A DNA stretch of 64,000 bases, taken from contig NC_009706.1 in NCBI RefSeq assembly GCF_000016505.1, positions 1,550,001-1,614,000 of the forward strand, read 5' to 3'. The first letter of the stretch is position 1, and every line of letters starts with the position of its first letter. Below are positions 7,233 to 17,502 of this stretch, in pieces. The DNA is from Clostridium kluyveri DSM 555. GTDB taxonomy: Bacteria > Bacillota > Clostridia > Clostridiales > Clostridiaceae. The notes beneath the pieces were generated by a model. The model was not told the DNA's origin, made no database searches, and saw only the letters and a list, made by a program, of their open reading frames with translations. Position numbers and translations under genes: made by a program.

Positions 7233-10200
7233 ATGAAACAAAATATCATAAGTGATCAAGTAATGGATTCTATTAAAAATCAAGTAAAAGGAGAATTGAA
7301 TGTTTCTGATGTAAATAACAAAGATAATCTTATTGAAAAAGGATTAAGTTCAATTATGATAATGAAAATTTCAAATGCATTAAGAAAGTTTGGAATTGGA
7401 GTATCTTTTGCAAAACTTATGGAAAACCCTACCATTGAGAAGTGGGAAGATTTGGTGATGAACGCAGCGGTGAGAATAAGAAAAAATAAAGATATTTTCA
7501 CTATTAAGGACAATGCTGATGAAGAATTCCCATTAACTGACGTTCAATATGCCTATTGGATCGGAAGAGAAGACGATCAGGTTCTTGGTGGTGTAGGCTG
7601 TCATGCTTATTTAGAGATAGATGGAGAGAACATTGATGTTCACAAACTAAAAGAGTCATGGAATATATTACAAAATACAAACCCAATGTTAAGGGTGAAA
7701 TTTAATAAAAACGGAACACAGCAAATTATGAAAGCTCCGTTTTCAGAAGAAATAGGTATATACGACTTTCGCTTATTTAAACAAGATGACATAGACACTG
7801 AGCTTGTGAATATGAGAAATAAGCTATCGCACAGAAAGTTACAAGTAGAAGATGGCCAAGTATCAGGGCTAAATATTGTACTACTTCCTGATAATAAATA
7901 CAGAATATTTTTAGATGTAGATTTACTTATTGCTGATGTTATGAGTTTAAGTATTTTAATTGATGAACTTTCTAAAATTTATAATAGAGAGATTGAAACT
8001 TCAGCACCTGAATACACGTTTAAAGATTATATTAGAGATAACTATATTGATAAAAAGACAATAAAAGAGGATGAAATCTTTTGGAAAAATAAAATATTGT
8101 CATTTCCAAAAGAATCTCCGAATTTACCTTTAAAGAAAAAACCTGAACTTATAGGACAAACTTTGTTTTCAAGAAGAAAGAAAGTAATAGACAATTTCTT
8201 GTGGACAAATATAAAAAGGAAATCTGCAAAATATAAAGTAACACCAGCTATGGTGCTTTTAGCTTGCTATTCATTAATTATTGAAAGATGGACTAATCAA
8301 GACAAATTTGCAATAAATATGCCTTTATTTAATCGTGATACAGAAAATGGAAATGCAAAGAATATGATTGCTGATTTTACAAATTTACTTTTGGTTGAGT
8401 GTGTAAGAAAAGAAAATGAAACAGTGCTTGGAAGAATTAAAAGGCTTGGTGATGTTTTTTTAGAAAATGTTTCACATAGCTCTTATTCTGGTGTGCAAGT
8501 TCAAAGGGACATTTATAAGGAAGTAGGGAAAAATAATAATGTTGCCCCTATCATCTTTGCGTGCAATATTGATTACCCTTTAGAAACGGAGAAGTCTAAA
8601 GAAATTTTAGGAAAAATTACTTATATGCTTTCTCAAACTCCACAAGTATGGCTTGATTTTCAGACATATATAGTAGATGGAAATCTTGTAATGTGCTGGG
8701 ATGCTGTAGATGAGCTGTATCCCGAAGGAATGATTGATGACATGTTTACAGCATTACAAGAATTACTTGAATTTTTAGTTGATAATAATAATTGGGATAT
8801 ATTATATGATGTTTTGCCTAAAAAACAAAGAGTTATTAGAGAGAGGGAACTAAAGGATATATTACCTTTAAAATATACTAATAAAACCTTATATACAGAT
8901 TTTATAAATATGGCAAAATTAAACCCTAATTATGTAGCTATTATAGATGCAGAAACAGGGGACAAAATAACTTATAAAGAATTATGCGATAAATCTTTAA
9001 AACTTGCAGCCCAACTTATTCAAAATGGAGTAAAAAAAGGCGATTATGTGGGGATAACATTGCCAAGAGGCTATGTGCAGATTATAGGGTTGCTTGGGAT
9101 TTTGTTCGCAGGGGCAGTATATGTTCCTATAGGAATAAATCAACCTAAAGAAAGAAGAAAGAAGATTTGTGAACAAATAGGAATTGAATATGTAATTTCA
9201 GATAAAGACACTATTAATAGAGTATCTATTAATAGTGAAAATGTCATATATGTTAGTATGGATGACATAGGTGATAAAATAGCGTTGAATTCTCCTGTAG
9301 AAATTAAGTCTTCGGATTCAGCATATGTAATTATGACATCTGGAACAACGGGTGTTCCTAAAGGGGTAGAAATATGTCATTATAGTGCTATAAACACAAT
9401 AATTGATATTAATGAGAAATATAATATTGTGAATAGAGATACTATTATTATGGTTTCAGCAATTGATTTTGATTTATCTGTTTATGATATATTTGGTTTG
9501 TTGTCAGTGGGTGGAACAATCATTGCATTAAATGAAGATAATTTTAAAAATCCTGATTTATGGATTGAATTAATAGAAAAATATAATGTAACATTGTGGA
9601 ATTCCGTACCTATACTATTTGATATGTTAATAACTATGGCAGAAGGTAAAGATGTAAGCCTTCCACTCAGAACAGTATTACTTTCAGGGGATTGGATAGC
9701 AACAAATTTACCAAGGAGATTTTATGATAGGAGTAAGAATTCTGTAGTTTTAGCTATGGGTGGAGCAACCGAAGCGTCTATTTGGTCAAATTATATCAAT
9801 GTTCCCAAAGAAATACCGAAAGACTGGATTTCTATCCCATATGGAAAAGCATTAAAGAATCAAGTTTATAGAGTAGTAGATGACTTTGGGAGAACTTGCC
9901 CCAACTATGTACGAGGGGAACTTTTAATAGGTGGTATAGGAGTCGCTAAATGTTATAGAGGTGATGAAGAATTAACTAGAAAGAAATTCATTTATAAAGA
10001 TGGCATCAGATGGTATAAGACAGGAGATACTGGAAGAACTTGGAACGATGGGACGATTGAATTTTTGGGAAGAAAAGATAATCAGGTGAAAATAAAGGGA
10101 CATAGAATTGAGCTTGGAGAAATTGAAGATGCCATTACAAAATATCCTGATATAAAGAATGTTGTTGTTGATGTCACAAGAGTGGGAGTAAATGAACAGT

Positions 10201-13200
10201 TAACTGCTTTTTTGGAACATAATGAATATATGTATGAAACTGTATCGGAGTTTGAAGAAAAATTAAAAGAACGAATCGTTAACACCAGCATTAAATATAA
10301 TGATTTTTCCATTTATTTAAGGAAACTGAACAATTCCATTATAACATTTATTTTTGATTTATTTAAATCTTGGGATATATTTAACGACCATAGAAAATAT
10401 ACATTTTCTGAAATTATGGAAAAGGGAGAATTCAAAAATGATTATGAACAATTAATTTTACGTTGGCTATCTATTTTAACCAAATATAATATTTTAAACG
10501 TAAAAGATGGGAAATATTCACTGAATAGGAAGGACGAATTAACAGTTCAGTTATTTTCAGAAAACGAAAAAGAAACTCATGTTTTAAAAACACTTAAGCC
10601 TGAAATAATACAAGTATTACAAGGGAAGAAAAATGCAATTGAGGTGTTTTATAATGAAGAATTAAAATTAAGTCCTACAAACTTTTTGAGAGGATTAAAA
10701 AACTATAATGAAAATATACAAAGGATAGCAGAGATAATAAAAGAGATATCTAACAGTCAGAGTGATAAATTTAAAATATTAGAAATAGGAGGAAGAGATG
10801 CTAAATTTACTAATGCAATATTAGAAATTATGAAAGGCTCTATAGATGAGTATGTGTATTGCGATAGTTCAAAATTCTTTGAATATGATTTCGAAAGAAT
10901 TGAATCTGAATATAAATATTTTGAATATAGAAAAGTGAATTTAGAAAATGATTCATCTTACATTTTTAAGGCAAATGAATTTGATTTGGTAATATTATAT
11001 AATTCACTACATCGTTTTAAAGATATTTCTGAAGAAATGGTGAAAATAAAACATATTGTAAATGATGGAGGGTTTATAGTTGGAACAGAGATTAATGACA
11101 GAAACCTTTTATCAGAAATAAGTGCTTCTGTACTTGAAAAAGGATTTAACAATTATGATTTAGAAAAAGTAAGTAACAATATTATTCCTAATATTCAGAC
11201 AATTAGAGATATCTTTAAAAATAATTATTTGAAAGAAATTTATACTTCCAAATGTGAAGAGATTGAAAATACAGGGAATATGTTATTTGTGGCAAGGAAA
11301 GAAAATATATTATTTTCGCCACATAAGTTAAAAGAATTCTTAAAAGAAAGATTACCTGAGTATATGATTCCTATTTCCTTTGTTCAGGTTGAGCGGATGC
11401 CGTTGAACCAAAATGGTAAAGTAGATAGAAAAAAATTAAAAGAAATTACTAATAAGGGCAGTAAAGATAAAGAAGCTGTCTTAATAGAAAATACCATTAT
11501 AGAGCAGAACGATGAAATAACAATAGCTTTGATAGACATTTGGAAAGAAATATTAGACGAAAAGAATCTGGGAATAAATTCAAACTATTTTCATGTAGGC
11601 GGAGACTCGTTACTTGCTACACGATTGGTATCTAAGATAAAAGAAGATTTTGGTATAGAGCTTTCAATAGGAGATGTTTTTGAACATCCGATATTAAGTG
11701 ATTTATCAGTTTACATACAAAAAAAAGAAAAAGGGAAAGAAAAATCTGAAACCATAAAGATTATAGAAACAAATCCTAAAAATGAAAATGATCCTTTTGA
11801 TCTTACTGATGTGCAATTTGCTTATTGGGTTGGAAGAAGTGGGGCTTATTCTTTAGGGAGAGTATCAACTCATTGTTATTTTGAACTGGATTGCTTTGAC
11901 ATTGACATAGGAAAGTTACAAAGAGTTATTAATCATATGATAAAAGAACATGGAATGCTTAGAGCAATTATTTTAAATAATGGAAAGCAACAGATATTGA
12001 AATATACTCCTCCGTATATATTAAATATTAATGATATTTCAAGTTTTGATGAAGATATACAAAAAGAAATATTGTTAAATATTCGTAAGGAAATGTCCCA
12101 TGAAGTATTAAAAACAAATCAATGGCCATTGTTTAATTTTAGAGGAACATTTATAAGTAAAAATAAGCTGAGATTTCATGTGAGTTTTGATAATCTTATT
12201 TTGGATGGCTGGAGTATGTTCCATATTTTAGAAGAAATAAAACGAAGATATGATGATGAAAGTTTTACTTTATTCAATATAGACGTTTCATTTAGAGATT
12301 ATGTACTAGCACTTAGTAAGATGAAAAAATCTTTAAAATATGAAAAAGATAAAACATATTGGCTTAATCGTTTGGATGGTTTTTTGGAAGCACCGAAGTT
12401 TAAAGCTATAAAATCTGAATTTGAAATAGAAAACCAGTCTTTTAATAGAAGAGAAAAGTATATTGAATCAAATGAGTGGGCAAGTTTAAAACAATTAGCA
12501 AGGAAAAACAACATTACACCTACTATACTATTAATTACAATGTTTTCTGAAGTTTTAAGAAAGTATAGCATAAATAAAGAATTTGTTTTAAATATTACAC
12601 AGTTTAACCGAGAACAAGTTCATCCAAAAATTAATGAAATTGTTGGAGATTTTACAACTTTAACCTTGCTAGAAGTTAGAATATCAAAAGAAAATACAAT
12701 ACTGAAACGTGCAGAAATTTTGCAAAAACAATTAGCAGAAGATATTAATCATAGTCTATATAGTGCAATAGAATTTGGGCGAGAACTTCGTTTAAAAACA
12801 AATAATGAGAAAAGGTCCTTAATGCCAATAGTTTTTACAAGTGGTTTAGGGATTAATCAAAATACTTCAAAAGGTTGGTTAGGCAAATTGATTTATAATA
12901 TTTCTCAAACTCCACAAGTATGGCTTGATCATCAAGTGCTTGAAGAAGATGAAAAGCTTAAATTGATATGGGACTCTGTTGAAGAAATATTTCCACATGG
13001 TTTACTAGACAATATGTTTAATGATTACATAGAAAGCATTGAAAATTTAGCGAGGAATCAAGATGTTATTTTTGAAGAAATTGAGATAAAAGACAGTAAT
13101 AAATATTTGTATGATTTAGACAACAAAGACAAGAATACTTCAAAATCAATTAATAAAAAAACAAAAGAGTGTGATATAAAAAACTTGGTCAAAATATGCA

Positions 13201-13451
13201 AAACAAAAGAATTTAGAGTTTTATTAAACGAAATAAGTGGAATTTGGGAAGAACTTTTAGGTATTAAATCGATAGAAAAAGATGACAATTTCTTTTCGCT
13301 AGGAGGGAACTCTTTAAATATGATTCAATTATCTAATCTTTTAATAGAGAGATATAACTATCAAATGGATATGACTGAATTTATGGAAAATTCAAATATT
13401 GAATATATTGTAGAAAGCTTGATGAATCATGAAGCAAATACAAGGAGTTAG
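7233..13451 (+). CDS. HMWP2-like NRPS: ArCP-Cy-A(E/MT-like)-PCP-Cy-PCP
   Basis: A 2072-residue synthetase, close in size and order to yersiniabactin HMWP2. ArCP: residues 5-75, pantetheine Ser40 in GLSSIMIM. Cy1: from about 97 (FPLTDVQYAYWIGR), with the Cy signature DLLIADVMS near 230. A domain: about 550-1000 (MTSGTTGVPKG near 697; DLSVYDIFG agrees with the cysteine code start D-L-Y; A8 RKDNQVKIKGHRIELGE). A methyltransferase-fold domain is inserted after A8 (about 1000-1370); its SAM loop is LEIGGRDAKF, lacking the usual GxGxG, as in the epimerase-type domains of HMWP2/PchE. A10: NQNGKVDRKK (about 1393). PCP1: Ser1459. Cy2: from about 1522 (DNLILDGWS). PCP2: Ser2027. It should make and hold two aryl-capped, cysteine-derived thiazoline units; Cy2 has no A domain of its own. 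Confidence 0.93.
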   Translation: MKQNIISDQVMDSIKNQVKGELNVSDVNNKDNLIEKGLSSIMIMKISNALRKFGIGVSFAKLMENPTIEKWEDLVMNAAVRIRKNKDIFTIKDNADEEFPLTDVQYAYWIGREDDQVLGGVGCHAYLEIDGENIDVHKLKESWNILQNTNPMLRVKFNKNGTQQIMKAPFSEEIGIYDFRLFKQDDIDTELVNMRNKLSHRKLQVEDGQVSGLNIVLLPDNKYRIFLDVDLLIADVMSLSILIDELSKIYNREIETSAPEYTFKDYIRDNYIDKKTIKEDEIFWKNKILSFPKESPNLPLKKKPELIGQTLFSRRKKVIDNFLWTNIKRKSAKYKVTPAMVLLACYSLIIERWTNQDKFAINMPLFNRDTENGNAKNMIADFTNLLLVECVRKENETVLGRIKRLGDVFLENVSHSSYSGVQVQRDIYKEVGKNNNVAPIIFACNIDYPLETEKSKEILGKITYMLSQTPQVWLDFQTYIVDGNLVMCWDAVDELYPEGMIDDMFTALQELLEFLVDNNNWDILYDVLPKKQRVIRERELKDILPLKYTNKTLYTDFINMAKLNPNYVAIIDAETGDKITYKELCDKSLKLAAQLIQNGVKKGDYVGITLPRGYVQIIGLLGILFAGAVYVPIGINQPKERRKKICEQIGIEYVISDKDTINRVSINSENVIYVSMDDIGDKIALNSPVEIKSSDSAYVIMTSGTTGVPKGVEICHYSAINTIIDINEKYNIVNRDTIIMVSAIDFDLSVYDIFGLLSVGGTIIALNEDNFKNPDLWIELIEKYNVTLWNSVPILFDMLITMAEGKDVSLPLRTVLLSGDWIATNLPRRFYDRSKNSVVLAMGGATEASIWSNYINVPKEIPKDWISIPYGKALKNQVYRVVDDFGRTCPNYVRGELLIGGIGVAKCYRGDEELTRKKFIYKDGIRWYKTGDTGRTWNDGTIEFLGRKDNQVKIKGHRIELGEIEDAITKYPDIKNVVVDVTRVGVNEQLTAFLEHNEYMYETVSEFEEKLKERIVNTSIKYNDFSIYLRKLNNSIITFIFDLFKSWDIFNDHRKYTFSEIMEKGEFKNDYEQLILRWLSILTKYNILNVKDGKYSLNRKDELTVQLFSENEKETHVLKTLKPEIIQVLQGKKNAIEVFYNEELKLSPTNFLRGLKNYNENIQRIAEIIKEISNSQSDKFKILEIGGRDAKFTNAILEIMKGSIDEYVYCDSSKFFEYDFERIESEYKYFEYRKVNLENDSSYIFKANEFDLVILYNSLHRFKDISEEMVKIKHIVNDGGFIVGTEINDRNLLSEISASVLEKGFNNYDLEKVSNNIIPNIQTIRDIFKNNYLKEIYTSKCEEIENTGNMLFVARKENILFSPHKLKEFLKERLPEYMIPISFVQVERMPLNQNGKVDRKKLKEITNKGSKDKEAVLIENTIIEQNDEITIALIDIWKEILDEKNLGINSNYFHVGGDSLLATRLVSKIKEDFGIELSIGDVFEHPILSDLSVYIQKKEKGKEKSETIKIIETNPKNENDPFDLTDVQFAYWVGRSGAYSLGRVSTHCYFELDCFDIDIGKLQRVINHMIKEHGMLRAIILNNGKQQILKYTPPYILNINDISSFDEDIQKEILLNIRKEMSHEVLKTNQWPLFNFRGTFISKNKLRFHVSFDNLILDGWSMFHILEEIKRRYDDESFTLFNIDVSFRDYVLALSKMKKSLKYEKDKTYWLNRLDGFLEAPKFKAIKSEFEIENQSFNRREKYIESNEWASLKQLARKNNITPTILLITMFSEVLRKYSINKEFVLNITQFNREQVHPKINEIVGDFTTLTLLEVRISKENTILKRAEILQKQLAEDINHSLYSAIEFGRELRLKTNNEKRSLMPIVFTSGLGINQNTSKGWLGKLIYNISQTPQVWLDHQVLEEDEKLKLIWDSVEEIFPHGLLDNMFNDYIESIENLARNQDVIFEEIEIKDSNKYLYDLDNKDKNTSKSINKKTKECDIKNLVKICKTKEFRVLLNEISGIWEELLGIKSIEKDDNFFSLGGNSLNMIQLSNLLIERYNYQMDMTEFMENSNIEYIVESLMNHEANTRS

Positions 13452-13468
13452 GAGAGGGAGTGTTAGCA

Positions 13469-14521
13469 GTGTTAAAGGCTATTGTATGCGGAACTATATT
13501 TGGACAATCATATATGAATGCACTTAAAATGGTAAACGATATTGAATTAGTGGGTATTTTTTCACATGGAAGTGAACGTTCAAAAAAATGTGCTAGACAA
13601 TATGGTGTGCCTTTATATACAGATATTGAAAATATTCCTAAAAATATTGATATTGCATTTGTCATAATAAAATCTTCTGTACTTGGAGGCATAGGGACAG
13701 AATTATCTAAGCATCTATTAACAAGAGGAATTTATGTTATGCAAGAACATCCTGTTAATTATAAAGAAGTGGAAGAGTGTTATAAAATAGCAAAGAAAAA
13801 TAACATAAACTATCGAATTGGAAATTTATATAATTCTTTGGAATCTGTGAGTAAATTTATTCGGTCATCATATTATCTCAATAAAACCGATAAACTTGAA
13901 TATGTGGATGTACTTTCATCTTCTCAAGGATTATATACATTGATGAGTATTTTAAGTGAATCTTTGCCTAAGTTTAGAAATTTAAACATGGTTTCAAACA
14001 ACCAAGAAAAGAGATATCCTTTTAATGCATTTATTATGACAAATGGCGATATTGATGTTGATTTTCGAGTTCACAATGAGGTGTCTGACATTGATGGAAA
14101 CAATCATATGCATCTTTTGCATAAAATAACCTTTTTTTATGAAAGTGGAAGATTAGAACTTGAAGACACTTTTGGCTCTGTAATTTGGAGATCTCGAATG
14201 GATATTGCTGATTCTTTAATATTTGAGGAGGGTAAAAAAGATATTAATACAGATAAATTGATGAATTTAAAAATATTTGACGAGAAAGAGATAAGTTTTT
14301 CTTTATTAATATCTGATGTTTTTTCTAAGGCAATTGAGAAAGAAATAGAATTTTTTTTGGAGGAAATAAAATCTTTGAAAACTAATATTTCAAACGTACA
14401 AAAAGAAATTTTAGTTTCTAAAAAATGGAGTTTAATAACTGAAGAAATTGGATTTCCTAAAGCTATTACTTTTAAAGGAAATTACCTTGATCATGCCAAT
14501 AATTTGAGAAGGATAAGGTGA
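13469..14521 (+). CDS. Thiazolinyl imide reductase, copy 1 (Irp3/PchG-like)
   Basis: A Gfo/Idh-type NAD(P)H oxidoreductase of about 350 residues that reduces a carrier-bound thiazoline to thiazolidine. The N-terminal AIVCGTIFGQSYMNAL is the characteristic opening of YbtU/Irp3/PchG, followed by the FSHGSERSKKCARQYGVPLY nucleotide-binding region and the late LELEDTFGSVIWRSRM segment of the family. GTG 13469 is preferred (AGGGAG eight bases upstream); GTG 13460 is also possible. It lies 17 bases after the HMWP2-like gene and is related to the second copy at 18576. Confidence 0.87.
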   Translation: MLKAIVCGTIFGQSYMNALKMVNDIELVGIFSHGSERSKKCARQYGVPLYTDIENIPKNIDIAFVIIKSSVLGGIGTELSKHLLTRGIYVMQEHPVNYKEVEECYKIAKKNNINYRIGNLYNSLESVSKFIRSSYYLNKTDKLEYVDVLSSSQGLYTLMSILSESLPKFRNLNMVSNNQEKRYPFNAFIMTNGDIDVDFRVHNEVSDIDGNNHMHLLHKITFFYESGRLELEDTFGSVIWRSRMDIADSLIFEEGKKDINTDKLMNLKIFDEKEISFSLLISDVFSKAIEKEIEFFLEEIKSLKTNISNVQKEILVSKKWSLITEEIGFPKAITFKGNYLDHANNLRRIR

Positions 14522-14528
14522 TGTCTAT

Positions 14529-15974
14529 ATGGAGTTTAAAGAAAATATAACAGATTTAGATATATTTAATAAGATAAAAAAATTAGAGCAACAAGGAGTT
14601 CAACTCTATCTTGATGGAAGTAAATTAAAATATAGAGCTTTGAAAAAATATTTTGATAAAAACATATTACATGAAGTGCGAAATCAGAAAGATATCATAA
14701 TACAATATTTAGATACAATTAAAAAGAATACAGTTGAATTAAGCTCATTACAATTAGCTTATATGACAGGGCAATCTGAAGGGCAGATTCTTAATGGAGT
14801 GAATGCTCATTACTATATTGAATATGAGAAAGAAGATATAGATATAGAGAGATTACAAAATGTTATAAATTTATTAATTTCAAATAATGATGCGTTGAGA
14901 TTGGTTTTATTATCAAGTGGAAAAGGGCTTATTTTAAAAAATATTCCAAAGTATGTAGTTAAATCATACATTTATGAAAATAAAGAAGATAGGCTTAATA
15001 TAAGAAGAGAATTTTCACACAAAAAATATAGTTTTGAAACTTGGCCGATGTTTAGTTTTATTGTTGGAAAAAGTATTAAAGTAAAAGATGTTCTTCATAT
15101 AAGCTTTGATTGCTCAATACTAGATGCATGGAGTGCTAGTAATATGATTGATAAACTTTTCAAATTGTATGATGGTAAAACAATAGAATTTTCAAAGTAT
15201 ACTTATAAATCTTATATGGAAGATTTGGAAAGGTATAAGAAAAAAGATGTAAATAAGAGAACATTGAATAAAGCGAATGAATATTGGAAACAACAAGTTG
15301 AATTTATTCCAAAAGTACCAAGCTTAAAGATGAAAAAGAAAATAGAAGAACTAAATACGACAACTTTTACAAGGCAGGAACACATGTTTTCTGCTGATAT
15401 TACCGTTGCTTTGGAAAAATTAGCTAAGGAGCAAAAAGTTACATTATCATCAATTATAATGACAGTTTATATGAAAGTGCTTTCGTATTTTAGTGGTGGT
15501 GAAAATATAACAATAAATGCCACGTTGTTTGGAAAACTTCCAGTTAATGAAGAAGTTGGAAATTTACTGGGGGAATTTACAAATATCGGATTGATTCAGT
15601 ACAAGGATGAAAATAAATCTTTTTTAGAAAGTATAAAAGAAATACAGAAACAAATTTTTAAATTATTGGAGTTTAGAATTTATGATGGAGTAAATATTAT
15701 TAAAAAAGTTTATGACAAAAACCATGATAGTACAGGCTTTCCGGTTGTTGTTACTTGTATGATTGGAGAAATATATAAATCAAAACAAAGTGGATTTTTA
15801 GAAACATATTCTTTAAGTCAGACACCGCAAGTAATTGTTGATCATCATATTAGAATTATTGATGAGAGAATAAAAATATCTTTTGATTATATTGAAGAAT
15901 TATTTGAAGAAAATTATATAAAAAAAATTATTCAAAAATATGTTGAAATAATAGAGAACATTAGTAAAGCGTAG
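14529..15974 (+). CDS. Free-standing cyclization domain with TubC docking domain
   Basis: A 481-residue protein that is a condensation/cyclization module fragment on its own. Residues 1-60 (QQGVQLYLDGSKLKYRAL) match the TubC-type N-terminal docking domain, which binds the C-terminus of an upstream NRPS. The rest is a Cy domain: LSSLQLAYMTGQSEG opening, FDCSILDAWS as the DxxxxDxxS motif (about residue 195), and LSQTPQVIVDHH late. It lacks A and PCP domains. The ribosome site AAGGTGAT precedes ATG 14529. It probably works with the next gene product as a split third module that condenses and cyclizes a further cysteine. Confidence 0.85.
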   Translation: MEFKENITDLDIFNKIKKLEQQGVQLYLDGSKLKYRALKKYFDKNILHEVRNQKDIIIQYLDTIKKNTVELSSLQLAYMTGQSEGQILNGVNAHYYIEYEKEDIDIERLQNVINLLISNNDALRLVLLSSGKGLILKNIPKYVVKSYIYENKEDRLNIRREFSHKKYSFETWPMFSFIVGKSIKVKDVLHISFDCSILDAWSASNMIDKLFKLYDGKTIEFSKYTYKSYMEDLERYKKKDVNKRTLNKANEYWKQQVEFIPKVPSLKMKKKIEELNTTTFTRQEHMFSADITVALEKLAKEQKVTLSSIIMTVYMKVLSYFSGGENITINATLFGKLPVNEEVGNLLGEFTNIGLIQYKDENKSFLESIKEIQKQIFKLLEFRIYDGVNIIKKVYDKNHDSTGFPVVVTCMIGEIYKSKQSGFLETYSLSQTPQVIVDHHIRIIDERIKISFDYIEELFEENYIKKIIQKYVEIIENISKA

Positions 15975-16014
15975 AATTAGAAAAAGGTGAATTCATATAT
16001 GGGAGGTTAAAATA

Positions 16015-17502
16015 ATGCCAGATACTCAGGTAGTAAGTAAAGTTTATAAAATTGAAGAAAATGGTGAAATCTATAAAAGCAGATATAAAGTGATAAATTT
16101 TACAGATGATTTTAATGTATTGGCAGTATCGCCAGAGTTACATGAATTTGATGAAGATAAAATGTCATATTATGTAGCAGAAGATGAGATAATTGATGAT
16201 GCCCAAAAAAGAGAATATATTGTGAAAAAATTTATATTTGAACTTATAGAAGAGATAGAATATGGAGGTTTAATTGTTGATCCAACAAATGAAAAAATAA
16301 TTTCTTTTTGGAAGGACTATATAAGTGATTTTTCAGTAGATGACCAAATGGATAGTTTAGTAAAAGAACATACTTTAAATAAAGGCTTATCAATAAAAAA
16401 ACAATTATTTCGAGATATTATTAAGGATAACCATAACAAGAATAGTTTATTGTTAGATAAAGATTTATCTCCAGAAGTTTTAGGTTTAAAAAGCGAAGGA
16501 ACACAGGTTTTGTTAAATAAAATGATTGAGGAAATTTGCAATTGTTCTAAAAAAGGTATAGATGTTGCTATCATTCAGTCGGGTCAAGGACATATGGTAG
16601 ACTATTTAAAATCTAAGTTGGATAATTTGAAAAATATAACCTTATTTGATAGTTCTATTAGTATGTTAAATCAATCTAGAGAAAAATATGGTGAGGATGG
16701 CTTTTTATATGAATTATATAATTATGACTTTCTTGATGAAACGCATGTGGGCAACTATGATCATGTAGTTATAATTAATACTATACATCAGTTTGAGCAT
16801 CCCCAAGAAGTTATTAGATATGCCAATATAATGTTAAAAAAGGGTGGTAGATTGCATCTTATTGATTTTACTAAGACAGATGCAGTGTCTATCCTTGTAG
16901 CGATATTTTTTCAAGAAAGATATTTGAATGTAGAAAACGAAATTCGACATATGTTTTTCTATAAAACGGGTTATTTAAAACAGATAGTAGGCAAATACTT
17001 TAAATCAAAAAAGATAACATCTCTTAAAAATAATGATGCGTATTATATTATATCTGAGAATGTCGAAGATTACAAGAATATTGTAAATGAAATGATAAAA
17101 GCATTAAATTTGAAGATTGAAAAAGTTATCATACTTCCTAAGAAGTTAGATATCAACGGTAAAAATTTATATTTTGAAAAATTGAAAAAATTTATATTAG
17201 AAGGAAATAATGAAATAAGAAGCAAGCAATCATTTGTAGAGAATGATAAATTTTATATTGAAAATATATTAAAAGCCATATGGAAAGAAAATTTAGAAAT
17301 AGATACATTATCAGATGAATCTAATTATTTTAAATTAGGGGGAAATAGTTTGTCAGCAACAAAAATGGTTGTTGAAATAAACAAACAATTGAATTGTAAG
17401 ATAAACCTAAAGGAAATATTTGAGAATCCATCATTTAAGGCTTTATTGAATTTGATACAGGAAAAGCAACTTAATCCTGAAGTAATAGAAGGTGAGATAT
17501 GA
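16015..17502 (+). CDS. Adenylation-less MT-like/PCP protein (split NRPS module)
   Basis: A 495-residue protein with no condensation domain and no adenylation core. Residues 150-330 form a methyltransferase-like fold with a degenerate SAM loop (IIQSGQGHMVDYL) and a late IINTIHQFEHPQE segment. Around 385-400 comes an A10-like relic (LPKKLDINGKNLYFEKL). A carrier domain then has its pantetheine Ser in YFKLGGNSLSATKM (near residue 447). The order mimics the back half of the Cy-A(MT)-PCP module, as if the A core had been lost and the Cy split off as the preceding gene. Its PCP must be loaded in trans, as yersiniabactin HMWP2 does for HMWP1. It overlaps the next gene by four bases (ATGA). The first 140 residues are unassigned. 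Confidence 0.78.
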   Translation: MPDTQVVSKVYKIEENGEIYKSRYKVINFTDDFNVLAVSPELHEFDEDKMSYYVAEDEIIDDAQKREYIVKKFIFELIEEIEYGGLIVDPTNEKIISFWKDYISDFSVDDQMDSLVKEHTLNKGLSIKKQLFRDIIKDNHNKNSLLLDKDLSPEVLGLKSEGTQVLLNKMIEEICNCSKKGIDVAIIQSGQGHMVDYLKSKLDNLKNITLFDSSISMLNQSREKYGEDGFLYELYNYDFLDETHVGNYDHVVIINTIHQFEHPQEVIRYANIMLKKGGRLHLIDFTKTDAVSILVAIFFQERYLNVENEIRHMFFYKTGYLKQIVGKYFKSKKITSLKNNDAYYIISENVEDYKNIVNEMIKALNLKIEKVIILPKKLDINGKNLYFEKLKKFILEGNNEIRSKQSFVENDKFYIENILKAIWKENLEIDTLSDESNYFKLGGNSLSATKMVVEINKQLNCKINLKEIFENPSFKALLNLIQEKQLNPEVIEGEI

